Below are positions 45,301-53,164 of a stretch of 64,000 nt of DNA, one piece after another. Position 1 is the stretch's first letter, and each line of letters begins with the position of its first letter. Both the position numbers and the translations under genes were made by a program. This DNA is from Spirosoma pollinicola (lineage in GTDB: Bacteria; Bacteroidota; Bacteroidia; Cytophagales; Spirosomataceae): the NCBI RefSeq assembly GCF_002831565.1, contig NZ_CP025096.1:2581027-2645026 (forward strand). The letters are read 5' to 3'. The notes beneath the pieces were generated by a model, which searched no databases, was not told where the DNA came from, and saw nothing but the letters and a program-made list of their open reading frames with translations.

Positions 45301-45414
45301 GTACGCTTCGGCATCGGCCTTTATGCCCCGCGAGACAAATGTAAACGACAGGAAGTAAATGCAGATGGCTGCAATAACGCCTGTCAGAATGAGAATTCCG
45401 GTTCTGTTTTGCAT
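42331..45414 (-). CDS. secDF: Fused protein-export membrane protein SecDF
   Basis: A 1027-residue fusion of SecD and SecF, the usual form in Bacteroidetes. The SecD part has TM1 at about 8-27, the LGLDLQGGMHVVLEV signature near 79-93, a long periplasmic P1 domain containing a low-complexity Ala/Lys/Thr/Ser insert (about 265-315), and TM helices with the AVDANVLIFERIKEEL motif. The SecF part begins near 670, with FRGFGLGVDFKGGRSYVIRF and later GYSMNDTVVVFDRVREYL. It uses the proton gradient to help pull exported proteins out of the Sec channel. It is a single-gene unit here, with no yajC beside it. Confidence 0.97.
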   Translation of the reverse strand: MQNRTGILILTGVIAAICIYFLSFTFVSRGIKADAEAYATTKQGVVDRAKKQHYLDSLWKEPVYLGSTLQEVTERELGLGLDLQGGMHVVLEVSPADILRSLSGNNRDPKFNQALKQAVEDQKSSNTSFVDLFASAFSKISPDTKLATVFATSANRGKINYQSTDTEVRKLLNDEVNGATTRAFQIIQARVDKFGVANPNIQRLPGSGRIQIELPGVDNPDRIRRLLTGAAKLEFTEVYRLSELAPALEGMGAYLLSQEAARKAALKTTAPAAGTAAKGTSSLESQLAQGSKKDSTAKNDTSAAAAQGTALTQLFLPVGQDQLGVYLKDTARANAVLNAPEVKGLFPADVMFAWDRKTFKATDGKEILSIYFLKKAGGRAPLEGDVITEASNDYDDRGRPEVTMNMNPEGARKWKNLTAANVGRPVAILLDNLVYTAPNVQNEIPNGRSSISGNFTVEETKDMANVLKAGKLPAPTNIVEENVVGATLGSEAVSAGVLSSIIGILLVLAFVVFYYNRAGLIADIALIVNLFFLMGVMASLGAVLTMPGIAGIVLSIGMAVDANVLIFERIKEELALGKTFKQAVSDGFQNALSSIIDSNVTTFLTGIVLFIFGTGLILGFATTLIIGILTSLFAAIFITRLLLEYYIRNGKTLSFSSSWAKNLFADSDFDFVSRRKLYYTVSSVIIGLGIISAVFRGFGLGVDFKGGRSYVIRFEKAVSTDDVRNSLEAVLGSSPEVKTYGGTGIGANQVKVTTPYLVDDNSQGADKKAEAVVYQGLSSIKGNPAKIESSQKVGPTIAYDLLTSALWSILLAVAVVFVYILIRFKKLAFGYGAVVAMFHDVLIILAIFSIFNGILPFSLDVDQAFVGALLTIMGYSMNDTVVVFDRVREYLAENKGKKEPIATIINNALNSTLSRTAVTGFSTILVLLVLFIFGGETIRGFSFAMLIGVIVGTYSSLFVATPIVVDSLTSAQEKEAITPTVIAAAEKKTGFDAIPADFTSAAPATPEEFTTKKEKKDKKPLIRPSQS

Positions 45415-45558
45415 TGGGATACACAGGCTGATGCCCGTGATTTGGCTATAAATTACTAAGGGTGATTAACGAATGGAGTCAGCTCCTGGCGGGCATTGAC
45501 TCAATGAAAGGAACAGGCAGGCTACTGCGTAGACGCAAATTACAGCCTAAGCAAGTCA

Positions 45559-45942
45559 TTAGGGGGCATTTGTGGCAATATGATGCCCAAATACGTGCTT
45601 GAAATACGAAAAATAGAAATGCGGGAGTGTAAAGAAGCGAAGCAGCGGAACGCTTAGCAACAATAAAATCAGAAGCGTTGGCGCTGGTAACAGAAAGGCC
45701 GTTTGGCCTGACTCGCCCAGTTGAATTGCGGGTGTCACAACGGCTTCAAACTCAGCCGCGCTTAGTTTGGCCGCTGATGGTACATCCGTTGCTTTACCTG
45801 ATTTGGCCTGTTCGGTAATAGACTTATGCGCTGCCGGTATCTTTGCCTGAGTCACATTGCCACGGCCCCAAGCAGCTGTAAACAGCAGCAGGGTAGCCAG
45901 TGCAAAACTGGAAAGGCGTTGTATGACACGGGTTTGCTTCAT
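45559..45942 (-). CDS. Small hypothetical membrane protein
   Basis: A 127-residue protein that I do not recognise. It has an N-terminal signal-like helix (FALATLLLFTAAWGRG, about residues 12-27), an Ala/Lys/Ser-rich middle of about 50 residues, and a C-terminal hydrophobic segment (FLLPAPTLLILLLLSVPLLRFF, about 83-104) followed by an aromatic/His-rich end (HFYFSYFKHVFGHHI). It probably spans the inner membrane or has a cleaved signal plus one helix. It lies 144 bp upstream of secDF on the same strand. The amino-acid pattern suggests a real gene, but function is unknown. Confidence 0.65.
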   Translation of the reverse strand: MKQTRVIQRLSSFALATLLLFTAAWGRGNVTQAKIPAAHKSITEQAKSGKATDVPSAAKLSAAEFEAVVTPAIQLGESGQTAFLLPAPTLLILLLLSVPLLRFFTLPHFYFSYFKHVFGHHIATNAP

Positions 45943-46288
45943 ATTATTCCTTAGCGGATGACAAATTTCGTACCAATTCCGGAGGAATGCAAATGGATAA
46001 GACAGGTTTTAAAGATGAAGCAAGGTATCAATCGAATGACTAAATGGATTTTGATGGTTCGGTAATTGAACACGCTACCAGAGACTATCAGTTGGTGGTT
46101 CTCTCATAGACGATCTTATCCGTTGCTACAGGCTAAGGCATATCAGACGGGTTTGTCTAAAACGTGTTTCATCAATCAGTAAACTGACTGGATTATAGCG
46201 AAACGTATCTAGTTCTTCAAGGCGGGTTAACATTTAAGAATAAATCTGGTTTTTTGTCTGTACTGCATACGGATAACCAACTGAAAGC
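45943..46288. other. 346-bp intergenic region without recognisable elements
   Basis: This divergent spacer must hold the promoters of the small membrane protein (minus) and the SRPBCC gene (plus), but I see no good TAnnTTTG match, no RNA gene and no clear repeat. Confidence 0.5.
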
Positions 46289-46732
46289 ATGAAAGAGTTT
46301 ATCGTAAAACGGGAAATTCGAATCAAGGCAAAACCTGTTGAAGTCTGGAACGCTTTGACCAATCCAGAGAAAACGAAACACTATTTTTTTAACTGTGAAG
46401 TTTATTCTGATTGGGAGGTTGGTAGTACTATACGTTTTACCGGACGAATTTTCCTGATTAAAAAAATTGAGCTTACAGGTCAAATCATAAAAATTGAGCC
46501 AAACAAGCTATTAAAATATACCTTGACGAATGGAGATAGCGCGGATGAGCTGGATAATTTTTCAACGGTAACCGATGAACTAAGGTATGAAAATGGCGAA
46601 ACTATACTGACCATTACCGACGACGTTGGGCAAGGAGAAGGGGCCGAAGAACGATATGAACGATCAGAAAAAGGCTGGGACAACATATTGAAAGGATTGA
46701 AAGAATTGGTGGAAACAGACAAAAAAGAATAA
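46289..46732 (+). CDS. SRPBCC/AHSA1-like domain protein
   Basis: A 147-residue START-like protein of the AHSA1 (activator of Hsp90 ATPase homologue 1-like) family. It opens with VKREIRIKAKPVEVWNALTN, the standard first strand and helix, then KTKHYFFNCEVYSDWEVGS and a final helix GWDNILKGLKELVE. The fold makes a deep hydrophobic pocket for lipids or small molecules; no ligand can be predicted. It is 17 bp upstream of nadC on the same strand, so the two may be co-transcribed. Confidence 0.85.
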   Translation: MKEFIVKREIRIKAKPVEVWNALTNPEKTKHYFFNCEVYSDWEVGSTIRFTGRIFLIKKIELTGQIIKIEPNKLLKYTLTNGDSADELDNFSTVTDELRYENGETILTITDDVGQGEGAEERYERSEKGWDNILKGLKELVETDKKE

Positions 46733-46749
46733 TCTGCTACCTTGCGCCT

Positions 46750-47583
46750 ATGAATCTACACGAGTTTATTCAGTTGGCCCTTGCCGAAGATGTCGGCGAC
46801 GGCGACCATACTTCCTTATCGACAATTCCGGCTGATGCACAGAAACGTGCCCGGCTGTTGGTTAAAGAGCCGGGTATTCTGGCAGGTGTTGAGGTGGCTC
46901 AAGCCATCTTCGCTGAAGTTGATCCGGCCTTTGTGGTAGATGTACTTCTACACGATGGTGCCAGTATCAAACCCGGCGATGTGGTGCTGACCGTTAGCGG
47001 TAATGCCCGTAACATCCTTACTGCTGAGCGGCTGGTGCTGAACTGTATGCAACGCATGAGCGGCATTGCTACCCACACCCGCGAGTTAGTCAACTTGCTG
47101 GAGGGTACACGGGCAAAATTGCTGGATACCCGTAAAACCACGCCTAACTTCCGTATCTGCGAGAAAATGGCGACTAAAATCGGGGGGGCAGTCAACCACC
47201 GGTTCGGCCTTTACGATATGATTTTGATCAAAGACAATCACGTCGATTATGCCGGGAGTATTGAAGCGGCTATTACTAAAGCCGTTACCTATTTGAAGGA
47301 AACCGGTCGCCAATTGCGCATTGAGGTAGAAACCCGGAACCGGGCCGAAGTGGAAGAGGTGCTTCGGGTAGGTCAAGTCGATGTCGTTTTGTTAGATAAT
47401 TTCGCACCTGAAGGCATTCGCGAGATGGTTCGGCTTATCAACGGCAAGTTCGTAACCGAAGCTTCGGGTGGTATTGACGAAACCAATTTGCGGGCCTATG
47501 CCGAAACGGGTGTTGACTTCATCTCATCAGGAGCCCTGACCCACCAGATCAAAAGTCTCGATTTAAGTTTAAAGGCATACTAA
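46750..47583 (+). CDS. nadC: Nicotinate-nucleotide pyrophosphorylase (carboxylating)
   Basis: A 277-residue quinolinate phosphoribosyltransferase, which makes nicotinate mononucleotide from quinolinate and PRPP in NAD synthesis. Conserved blocks: LAEDVGDGDHTS near 12-23, LLVKEPGILAGVEVA, LNCMQRMSGIATHTRE, LDTRKTTPNFRICEKMA (catalytic Arg/Lys), NHRFGLYDMILIKDNH and EASGGIDETNL with the phosphate-binding loop FISSGALTH. Length fits the family. A perfect palindrome begins one base after its stop codon. Confidence 0.97.
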   Translation: MNLHEFIQLALAEDVGDGDHTSLSTIPADAQKRARLLVKEPGILAGVEVAQAIFAEVDPAFVVDVLLHDGASIKPGDVVLTVSGNARNILTAERLVLNCMQRMSGIATHTRELVNLLEGTRAKLLDTRKTTPNFRICEKMATKIGGAVNHRFGLYDMILIKDNHVDYAGSIEAAITKAVTYLKETGRQLRIEVETRNRAEVEEVLRVGQVDVVLLDNFAPEGIREMVRLINGKFVTEASGGIDETNLRAYAETGVDFISSGALTHQIKSLDLSLKAY

Positions 47584-47690
47584 CGGTAAATTTGGAGGTG
47601 TCAAACGCTGTAAAAAGCAGTCAAACGCCATATCTTTGAGATATGGCGTTTGACTGCTTTTTACAGCGTTTGACACCTCCAAATTTACCG
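47584..47690. repeat. Perfect palindrome with 52-bp arms between convergent genes
   Basis: Positions 47584-47635 and 47639-47690 are exact reverse complements over all 52 bases, with a three-base loop (TTG). The sequence contains the subrepeat GTCAAACGC twice per arm. It starts directly after the nadC stop and carries the stop codon of the convergent gene (47685-47687). It could terminate both transcripts, but such length and perfection are far beyond need. Confidence 0.95.
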
Positions 47691-48044
47691 GTCAGGATTC
47701 TCATCAATGCCCAACCTGGGTAACGCAGGGTTCAATACACGCGGAACGACTTTAATACGAAAGACCCGTGTGCCCGCCACGTTGAAATCACATCCATAAA
47801 ATCCGCGTTGCTTCACGCCCCTGTATACGGCGGTGTAATTAATTTTGGGTGGCCAGTTATTCAGCGCCAGCTCGGCCGTAATGGCATCCACCGCTTTCCG
47901 AAGATTTGAGAAGTAAATGACGGTTGGCTCACGCTGCCGTAAAGCTGACAAGGAGCCGACATGTTGAATCGTAACCTCATAGATAATGCGGCCACTTAAC
48001 CTTAAAATGGGTCCTTTTGGTGTGTTTTCTGTTAAATCATTCAT
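47685..48044 (-). CDS. Hypothetical protein, 119 residues
   Basis: I do not recognise this protein. It starts MNDLTENTPKGP (ATG 48044; an in-frame TTG lies three codons upstream) and is predicted to be a small soluble alpha/beta protein: strand RLSGRIIYEVTIQHV, then a helix NLRKAVDAITAELAL, and strands NYTAVYRGVKQRGFYGCDF and TRVFRIKVVPRVL. Charge is basic (many Arg/Lys). The last codons lie in the 52-bp palindrome arm, and it is convergent with nadC. There is no operon partner on either side. Confidence 0.6.
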   Translation of the reverse strand: MNDLTENTPKGPILRLSGRIIYEVTIQHVGSLSALRQREPTVIYFSNLRKAVDAITAELALNNWPPKINYTAVYRGVKQRGFYGCDFNVAGTRVFRIKVVPRVLNPALPRLGIDENPDR

Positions 48045-48139
48045 ACGTATCAATAATACGAAAAACTATGCGACTATTTTTCAAGACATAAACTATTTTA
48101 GCTCGACTGCCGTTTTACCTATAATTGCATCAAGCACAC

Positions 48140-48172
48140 CGCCCGACCGTTGAAAAACGGTCGGGCGTTTTT
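48140..48172 (+). terminator. Terminator-like hairpin on the plus strand
   Basis: CGCCCGACCGT (48140-48150) pairs with ACGGTCGGGCG (48157-48167), followed by TTTTT on the plus strand only. No plus-strand gene ends here: the nearest, nadC, ends 550 bp away beyond the big palindrome. Confidence 0.75.
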
Positions 48173-48206
48173 GTTATAAAACAGATTTTTTGACTAAGTC
48201 TGTAGC

Positions 48207-48242
48207 AAAAAAAGCGTCGACCTGACAGGCCGACGCTTTTTT
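48207..48242 (-). terminator. Bidirectional terminator after the pyruvate dehydrogenase gene
   Basis: GCGTCG (48214-48219) and CGACGC (48231-48236) form the stem core with inner CCTG/CAGG, flanked by A7 on one side and T6 on the other. Eighteen bases beyond the stop of the E1-beta gene. Confidence 0.88.
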
Positions 48243-48260
48243 ATGATGAGTGCTTCTCGC

Positions 48261-49241
48261 TTACTTTTTGTACATCACAGCTTCTACAGCTTGTAACGTC
48301 CGTTTCACGTTTGGCAAAATCGCTTCAATGAGTGTAGGCGCATAAGGCAACGGTAAGTCCATGCTGTTGACCCGTATTACCGGCGAATCCAGATAGTCGA
48401 ACGCGTTGCGTTGAATATTATAAGTCAACTCCGACGAGATAGCCGCCAGTGGCCATGCTTCTTCAACAATAACACACCGGTTCGTTTTCTTCACCGAGTT
48501 GATAATGGTAGCATAGTCGATTGGGCGAACTGAGCGTAGGTCGATAACCTCAGCCGAAACGCCTTTTTTGGCTAATTCATCGGCGGCCTGAAGAGCCACT
48601 TTCATGATTTTGCCAAACGACACAATCGTTACATCGTTCCCTTCCCGAACTACATTCGCAAGGCCGATCGGGATCAGGTATTCTTCTTCCGGAACCTGGC
48701 CTTTGTCGCCGTACATTAACTCCGACTCCATAAAAATAACGGGGTCGTTGTCGCGAATACACGATTTGAGGAGGCCTTTGGCATCGTAAGGATTCGACGG
48801 CACGACCACTTTCAGGCCTGAAGTGTTGGCAAACCAGTTCTCGAAGTTCTGCGAGTGCTGCGAAGACAGCATCCCGGCATTACCCGTTGGTCCGCGAAAC
48901 ACGATGGGGCAAGAGTACTGACCGCCCGACATCGACATAATTTTAGCCGCCGAGTTGATGACCTGGTCAATCGCAACGAGCGAAAAGTTAAAGGTCATAA
49001 ATTCGATGATTGGCCGCAGTCCATTGATGGCTGAACCAACGCCAATACCGGCGAAACCAAGTTCGGCAATAGGGGTATCAATAACCCGCTCCGGTCCAAA
49101 TTCATCCAGCATTCCCTGACTGACTTTGTAGGCTCCGTTGTATTCGGCGACTTCTTCGCCCATCAGATATACTTTCGGATCCCGGCGCATTTCTTCCGTC
49201 ATGGCCTCCCGCAGGGCTTCACGGAATTGTATTTCTCTCAT
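48261..49241 (-). CDS. pdhB: Pyruvate dehydrogenase E1 component, beta subunit
   Basis: A 326-residue transketolase-family protein with MREIQFREALREAMTEEMRR at the start, MGEEVAEYNGAYKVSQGM (TPP-binding Glu region), FGPERVIDTPIAELGFAGIG, PIVFRGPTGNAGMLSSQHSQ, and the C-terminal domain VTIVSFGKIMKVALQAADEL. It is the beta half of E1, which with the alpha subunit decarboxylates pyruvate and passes acetyl groups to E2. The alpha subunit is not in this window. I chose ATG 49241 because the upstream extension to 49346 overlaps a consensus promoter and has no family similarity. Confidence 0.95.
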   Translation of the reverse strand: MREIQFREALREAMTEEMRRDPKVYLMGEEVAEYNGAYKVSQGMLDEFGPERVIDTPIAELGFAGIGVGSAINGLRPIIEFMTFNFSLVAIDQVINSAAKIMSMSGGQYSCPIVFRGPTGNAGMLSSQHSQNFENWFANTSGLKVVVPSNPYDAKGLLKSCIRDNDPVIFMESELMYGDKGQVPEEEYLIPIGLANVVREGNDVTIVSFGKIMKVALQAADELAKKGVSAEVIDLRSVRPIDYATIINSVKKTNRCVIVEEAWPLAAISSELTYNIQRNAFDYLDSPVIRVNSMDLPLPYAPTLIEAILPNVKRTLQAVEAVMYKK

Positions 49242-49315
49242 AATGAGTGCGTTGATTGCGTTTGGTTGCTCATTCGGACTAGTTTGGTACCTGAATGAGA
49301 TGGCAGAAAACCGAC

Positions 49316-49346
49316 CAAAATTAGGCAAAATGCCCTGATTCATCAA
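49316..49346 (-). promoter_or_regulatory. Promoter of the pyruvate dehydrogenase beta gene
   Basis: On the minus strand, TTG (49346-49344), a 20-base spacer and TAATTTTG (49323-49316) match TTG-N19/21-TAnnTTTG. It lies 75 bases upstream of the ATG at 49241. The rest of the 365-bp divergent spacer (49242-49606) shows no other gene or repeat. Confidence 0.7.
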
Positions 49347-49566
49347 ATAGCAGTTACCCGCTTCTTTTAATACCTGTTTTATGGGTGCTTCTTCCAGACT
49401 TAGATAGGCACTTCGTCCGAAGAAAATAATGCTTATAGATGCAACATGTTGCGTCTTTCATTCATCCTTGATAGCAGAAGTTCGCCAGCCGTTAGTCAAT
49501 AGAAATCGGGCATTGGTCGAAATGTTAAATTTCCATAACGACATATATCCTTGCTTTGCAGACATA

Positions 49567-49574
49567 TAGCTTTG
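49567..49574 (+). promoter_or_regulatory. Candidate -7 element of the outer-membrane barrel gene (TAGCTTTG)
   Basis: An exact TAnnTTTG match, 32 bases before the ATG at 49607. It supports that start, because the upstream TTG start (49556) would lie before the promoter. No TTG at the -33 distance was found. Confidence 0.5.
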
Positions 49575-49606
49575 CATCATATTACTCTTCGACCTTGCCC
49601 TTTGTT

Positions 49607-52051
49607 ATGAAAAACTTATTCCTGATTTTGTTCTTATTGCCCTCTTTTCTGGCGTTTGCCCAAACACCCCCCGGTCGTATCAGCGGTACGCTTACCGATT
49701 CGACCACAACGAAGCCCGTTCCTTTTGCAACAGTTGCTATCCAAACGCTGGATAATAAGCTTATTAATGGGATAACCACCGATGATAAAGGTGCTTTTAT
49801 GCTTGATAAAATCGCTTTGGGTACTTACAAAGTGGTCATTTCGTTTGTCGGTTATCGAACGAAAACACTTGATAAAATAGCTCTCACCCCCGAAAAACCT
49901 GTTATCGATTTAAAACAAATCACGTTTTCTTCCGACAGCCGAAGCCTGAATCAGGTTGATGTAGTTGCGCAAAAGGCACTGGTGGAGGACAAAGGCGACC
50001 GGCTGGTATACAACGCTGAAAAAGATGTGTCGAATACCGGCGGAACTGCCGCCGATGTGCTAAGGAAAGTACCCATGCTGACCGTTGATCTGGACGGGAA
50101 CCTGAAAATGCGCGGGAGCGGCAACATTAAAGTGTTGGTAAATGGAAAGCCATCCAGCATTATGGCCCGTAATCTGGCCGATGCTCTGAAACAGATGCCT
50201 GCCAACATTATTAAATCGGTGGAGGTCATTACCAGCCCCGGCGCCAAATATGACGCCGAAGGCTCGGCGGGTGTGATTAACATTATTACCAAAAAAGCCA
50301 TCAAAGGCACCAATGGAACGGTTAACCTAACAGCGGGTAATATGAACCGTTCGCTGGGTGGCAACCTCAACATGAAAGGTAAAAAACTTGGCCTTGCTAT
50401 TTCGCTCAATGGGTATCAATACCGAAATATTGGCGAAACATCCAGCACCCGTACGGCGCTGACCGAAGCTGGAGAACCATCCAGTATCTTACAGCAAAGT
50501 ACCTACCGCGATAACACGGGCACAGGTGGCTATGGCGAAATGAGTCTCGACTACGACCCGGATTCTACAAACCGTATTAATTTTTCGGCTAACGCCTGGG
50601 GTGGAAACTTTCCAATGAACAGCACGCTGGATAGTCGCCTGACTAGTCCGCAGGGCGGGGTGTTGCAGGCGTATCACCGCGATATTCAGTTTCGGAATCC
50701 GTACGGTAATACGGAGTTTAATCTCGGCTGGACCAAATCATTTAAGAAACCCGGACGCGAATTTTCCGTATTGACTCAATACGCCCGGATGCCTGATAAT
50801 TATTATTACACGATCCGGCAAACGAGTATGCAGTCTGAAGTGCCGACCTATCTGGAACGCAGTACTAACCTGAGCCGGAACAATGAATACACCTTCCAGG
50901 CAGATTATACGCACCCGTTTACGGCCCGCACGAAACATGACACGCTTAATTTTAAATTCGAAGCCGGGGCTAAAACCATTCTGCGCGGTATAGGCAGCGA
51001 GTTTGTCGTTGAACAAGCAACCACCGGCCTCGACGCCGATTATATGGTTGACCCGACTCGCTCGAATGATTTCACGTATGATCAGCGGGTTGTGTCAGGG
51101 TACACCTCGTTCAAAATGGATACAAAACGCAAATGGAATCTAACGGCGGGGGCTCGCCTGGAGCATACCAGCATTCAGGGCGATTTTGTGTCGACCCAGA
51201 GCGCCTTTAGCAGTCAATATCAGAATTTGATTCCAAGTTTTACGATCGCGAAGACACTTAAAGATAAGCACACATTTAAGGTAAGTTACACCCAACGGAT
51301 TTCACGGCCACTGATCTGGTATCTGAATCCGTTTCGTAACTCCAGCGACCCAAAGAATATTCAGACAGGAAACCCCTTCCTGAATCCCGAGTTAACCCAC
51401 GCTACCGAATTGTCGTACAGCACTTTTGGCAAAGAAGGTGCCTCATTTAATGCCGCCCTGTTTTGGCGGCAGACCAATAATTCGATTGAGTGGCTATCAA
51501 CGGTCGATGAGCAGGGTGTGGCCGTGTCTACTCCTCAGAATATTGGTCGCAATGCCAGCTACGGTGCTAACCTGAACCTGTCCCTTCAACCCAACAAGAA
51601 TTTTAACTTTAGCCTGGGGACAGATATCACCTATGTCGACTTGACAAGCGTTGCGCTTAACCAACGGACAAATGGATGGGTCTGGAGCGTTAGTCCCAAT
51701 GCATCCTATAAATTGCCTAAAGACGTTACCCTGCAAGCCAACGGCTATGTTGGCTCGGGCTGGATATCGTTGCAGAGCCGTAACTCGGGCTGGTATTATT
51801 ACGGTTTATCGGCGAAGAAAGAGATGATGGATAAGAAAATCAGTCTGACATTAAACCTCAATAATCCCTTTAACCGGAGTGTACGGATAACCGGGAATCA
51901 ATTTGCGCCCACCTTCACGGCCCAAAATACATCACTATTTGTCAACCGCTCGGTACGGTTAACGCTGAGCTATAAATTTGGCCAAATGAGTTCAGGTGGT
52001 AAACAGAGTAAGAAAATTCGGAATGATGATAGTAAAGGGGGTGGGCAATAG
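49607..52051 (+). CDS. TonB-dependent-receptor-like outer-membrane beta-barrel protein
   Basis: An 814-residue outer-membrane protein starting MKNLFLILFLLPSFLAFAQT, a clear signal peptide. Residues about 25-105 form a carboxypeptidase-regulatory-like domain (GRISGTLTDSTTTKPVPFAT, MLDKIALGTYKVVISFVGYR). A plug-type domain follows (about 120-230; VLRKVPMLTVDLDGNLKMRG, VEVITSPGAKYDAEGSAGVI), and then a large beta-barrel of the OMP_b-brl_3 type ending in RLTLSYKFGQ plus a Lys/Gly-rich tail. It lacks the SusC length and a susD neighbour, so it is more like siderophore/peptide-type or uncharacterised barrel receptors. The ligand is unknown. Confidence 0.88.
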   Translation: MKNLFLILFLLPSFLAFAQTPPGRISGTLTDSTTTKPVPFATVAIQTLDNKLINGITTDDKGAFMLDKIALGTYKVVISFVGYRTKTLDKIALTPEKPVIDLKQITFSSDSRSLNQVDVVAQKALVEDKGDRLVYNAEKDVSNTGGTAADVLRKVPMLTVDLDGNLKMRGSGNIKVLVNGKPSSIMARNLADALKQMPANIIKSVEVITSPGAKYDAEGSAGVINIITKKAIKGTNGTVNLTAGNMNRSLGGNLNMKGKKLGLAISLNGYQYRNIGETSSTRTALTEAGEPSSILQQSTYRDNTGTGGYGEMSLDYDPDSTNRINFSANAWGGNFPMNSTLDSRLTSPQGGVLQAYHRDIQFRNPYGNTEFNLGWTKSFKKPGREFSVLTQYARMPDNYYYTIRQTSMQSEVPTYLERSTNLSRNNEYTFQADYTHPFTARTKHDTLNFKFEAGAKTILRGIGSEFVVEQATTGLDADYMVDPTRSNDFTYDQRVVSGYTSFKMDTKRKWNLTAGARLEHTSIQGDFVSTQSAFSSQYQNLIPSFTIAKTLKDKHTFKVSYTQRISRPLIWYLNPFRNSSDPKNIQTGNPFLNPELTHATELSYSTFGKEGASFNAALFWRQTNNSIEWLSTVDEQGVAVSTPQNIGRNASYGANLNLSLQPNKNFNFSLGTDITYVDLTSVALNQRTNGWVWSVSPNASYKLPKDVTLQANGYVGSGWISLQSRNSGWYYYGLSAKKEMMDKKISLTLNLNNPFNRSVRITGNQFAPTFTAQNTSLFVNRSVRLTLSYKFGQMSSGGKQSKKIRNDDSKGGGQ

Positions 52052-52068
52052 TGGCTGGTCCAAATACG

Positions 52069-53097
52069 CTATTGTAACATCTGCCGACTTTCGTCAAGCA
52101 AGGACCGCTTTTGGTCAATGGACAAGCTAAGCGGCAGTTGTGCGGCCCCGATTAGTCGACGCATAATTTCGACACCCGTAAACCGTTGCCGCAGCGTTTC
52201 GTCGAAACCAGCTGGTTTTAGATAGCTGGTCAACACGGTATCTAAAGTCGTTGATGGTTGTTGGGCTATCATCAAATGGGCGATCAGCACACCCAAATCA
52301 AACTCAGCGGGGCCGTAGAAACAAAAACCGGGGTCAATTAATTTGATATGACCCTGTTGAGTTTGCAGCCAGCTTCCGGGATGGAAATCGCCATGCAGGA
52401 GCGTTTTTGTTGAGGCTGCCTGGTAGGATTGTCCGGATTGGGCAGGAAAACTATCTGCCAGATACACTTGCCCCAACTGACGAACTACTTTTTTTAGTGC
52501 CATATCCCGTTTATAGGGGAGGGCTAGTTCGGCCAAACCCGGCTGCACGGTGTCAAGATCGACACTGTTAGCCTGCAAAAAAGGGAAGCTGAAAATTTTT
52601 TCATGATTCAACAGCCGCATATCGGGATTGGCAAAGATTGGGTCAGGAACCTGAGTGGTAAAATGATAATGTAGTTCAGACAGGTAGTTGGTCAGCGTTA
52701 GCGTATCGGCTTCTGATAAAAATTGATCGGGTTCATAGAGAAACGTATAGTCTCGTACGTTCCCCAGATCTTCAAGGACAAGAATATTATTTTCACGGTC
52801 AACGCCCATCAATAAAGGCATCGCACTCGCCAACATAGGAATAGGCTGGATTTCCTGGTAAAAGCGCCCTTCAATAACGGCCCGGTTAGCCGGTGCTGCC
52901 AGAGCAGGGTTGGCTTCAAAATACTCTCTGGATTGTTTGATGATTAGCGACCGAAAAGGAGTCGTTACCCGAATGGTGTAATTTAGATTTTCTTTGCCGG
53001 GTGTTTCGACAGATGAGATAATTTCCTGATTATCAAGCCAACCAAGTCGGCGCAAGTAGTCTTGTAGGGTAGGCAGTTGTTGAGTATCCAGGTGCAT
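52069..53097 (-). CDS. Phosphotransferase, 5-methylthioribose kinase-like
   Basis: A 342-residue aminoglycoside-phosphotransferase-fold kinase. The catalytic loop LLHGDFHPGSW (about residues 229-239) and the metal-binding LIDPGFCFYGPAEFDLG (about 252-268) closely match the MtnK pattern of HGD-H-GS and DPEFAFYGP-FD. The N-terminal part has the nucleotide-binding strand YTIRVTTPFRSLIIKQSREY with the ATP-binding Lys. MtnK phosphorylates 5-methylthioribose in methionine salvage; the substrate here is not proven. It converges with the outer-membrane barrel gene, 17 bp apart. Confidence 0.8.
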   Translation of the reverse strand: MHLDTQQLPTLQDYLRRLGWLDNQEIISSVETPGKENLNYTIRVTTPFRSLIIKQSREYFEANPALAAPANRAVIEGRFYQEIQPIPMLASAMPLLMGVDRENNILVLEDLGNVRDYTFLYEPDQFLSEADTLTLTNYLSELHYHFTTQVPDPIFANPDMRLLNHEKIFSFPFLQANSVDLDTVQPGLAELALPYKRDMALKKVVRQLGQVYLADSFPAQSGQSYQAASTKTLLHGDFHPGSWLQTQQGHIKLIDPGFCFYGPAEFDLGVLIAHLMIAQQPSTTLDTVLTSYLKPAGFDETLRQRFTGVEIMRRLIGAAQLPLSLSIDQKRSLLDESRQMLQ

Positions 53098-53164
53098 AAT
53101 CAGTATGCAGTTGAGTTATAGGCTGTGTTAATCTACAAACTATACAGCACTAATGCACACCTTT

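Noticed and set aside
49242..49346. N-terminal extension of the pyruvate dehydrogenase beta gene
   Set aside because: It overlaps a consensus promoter and lacks similarity to the family, whose N-terminus begins at the internal Met.
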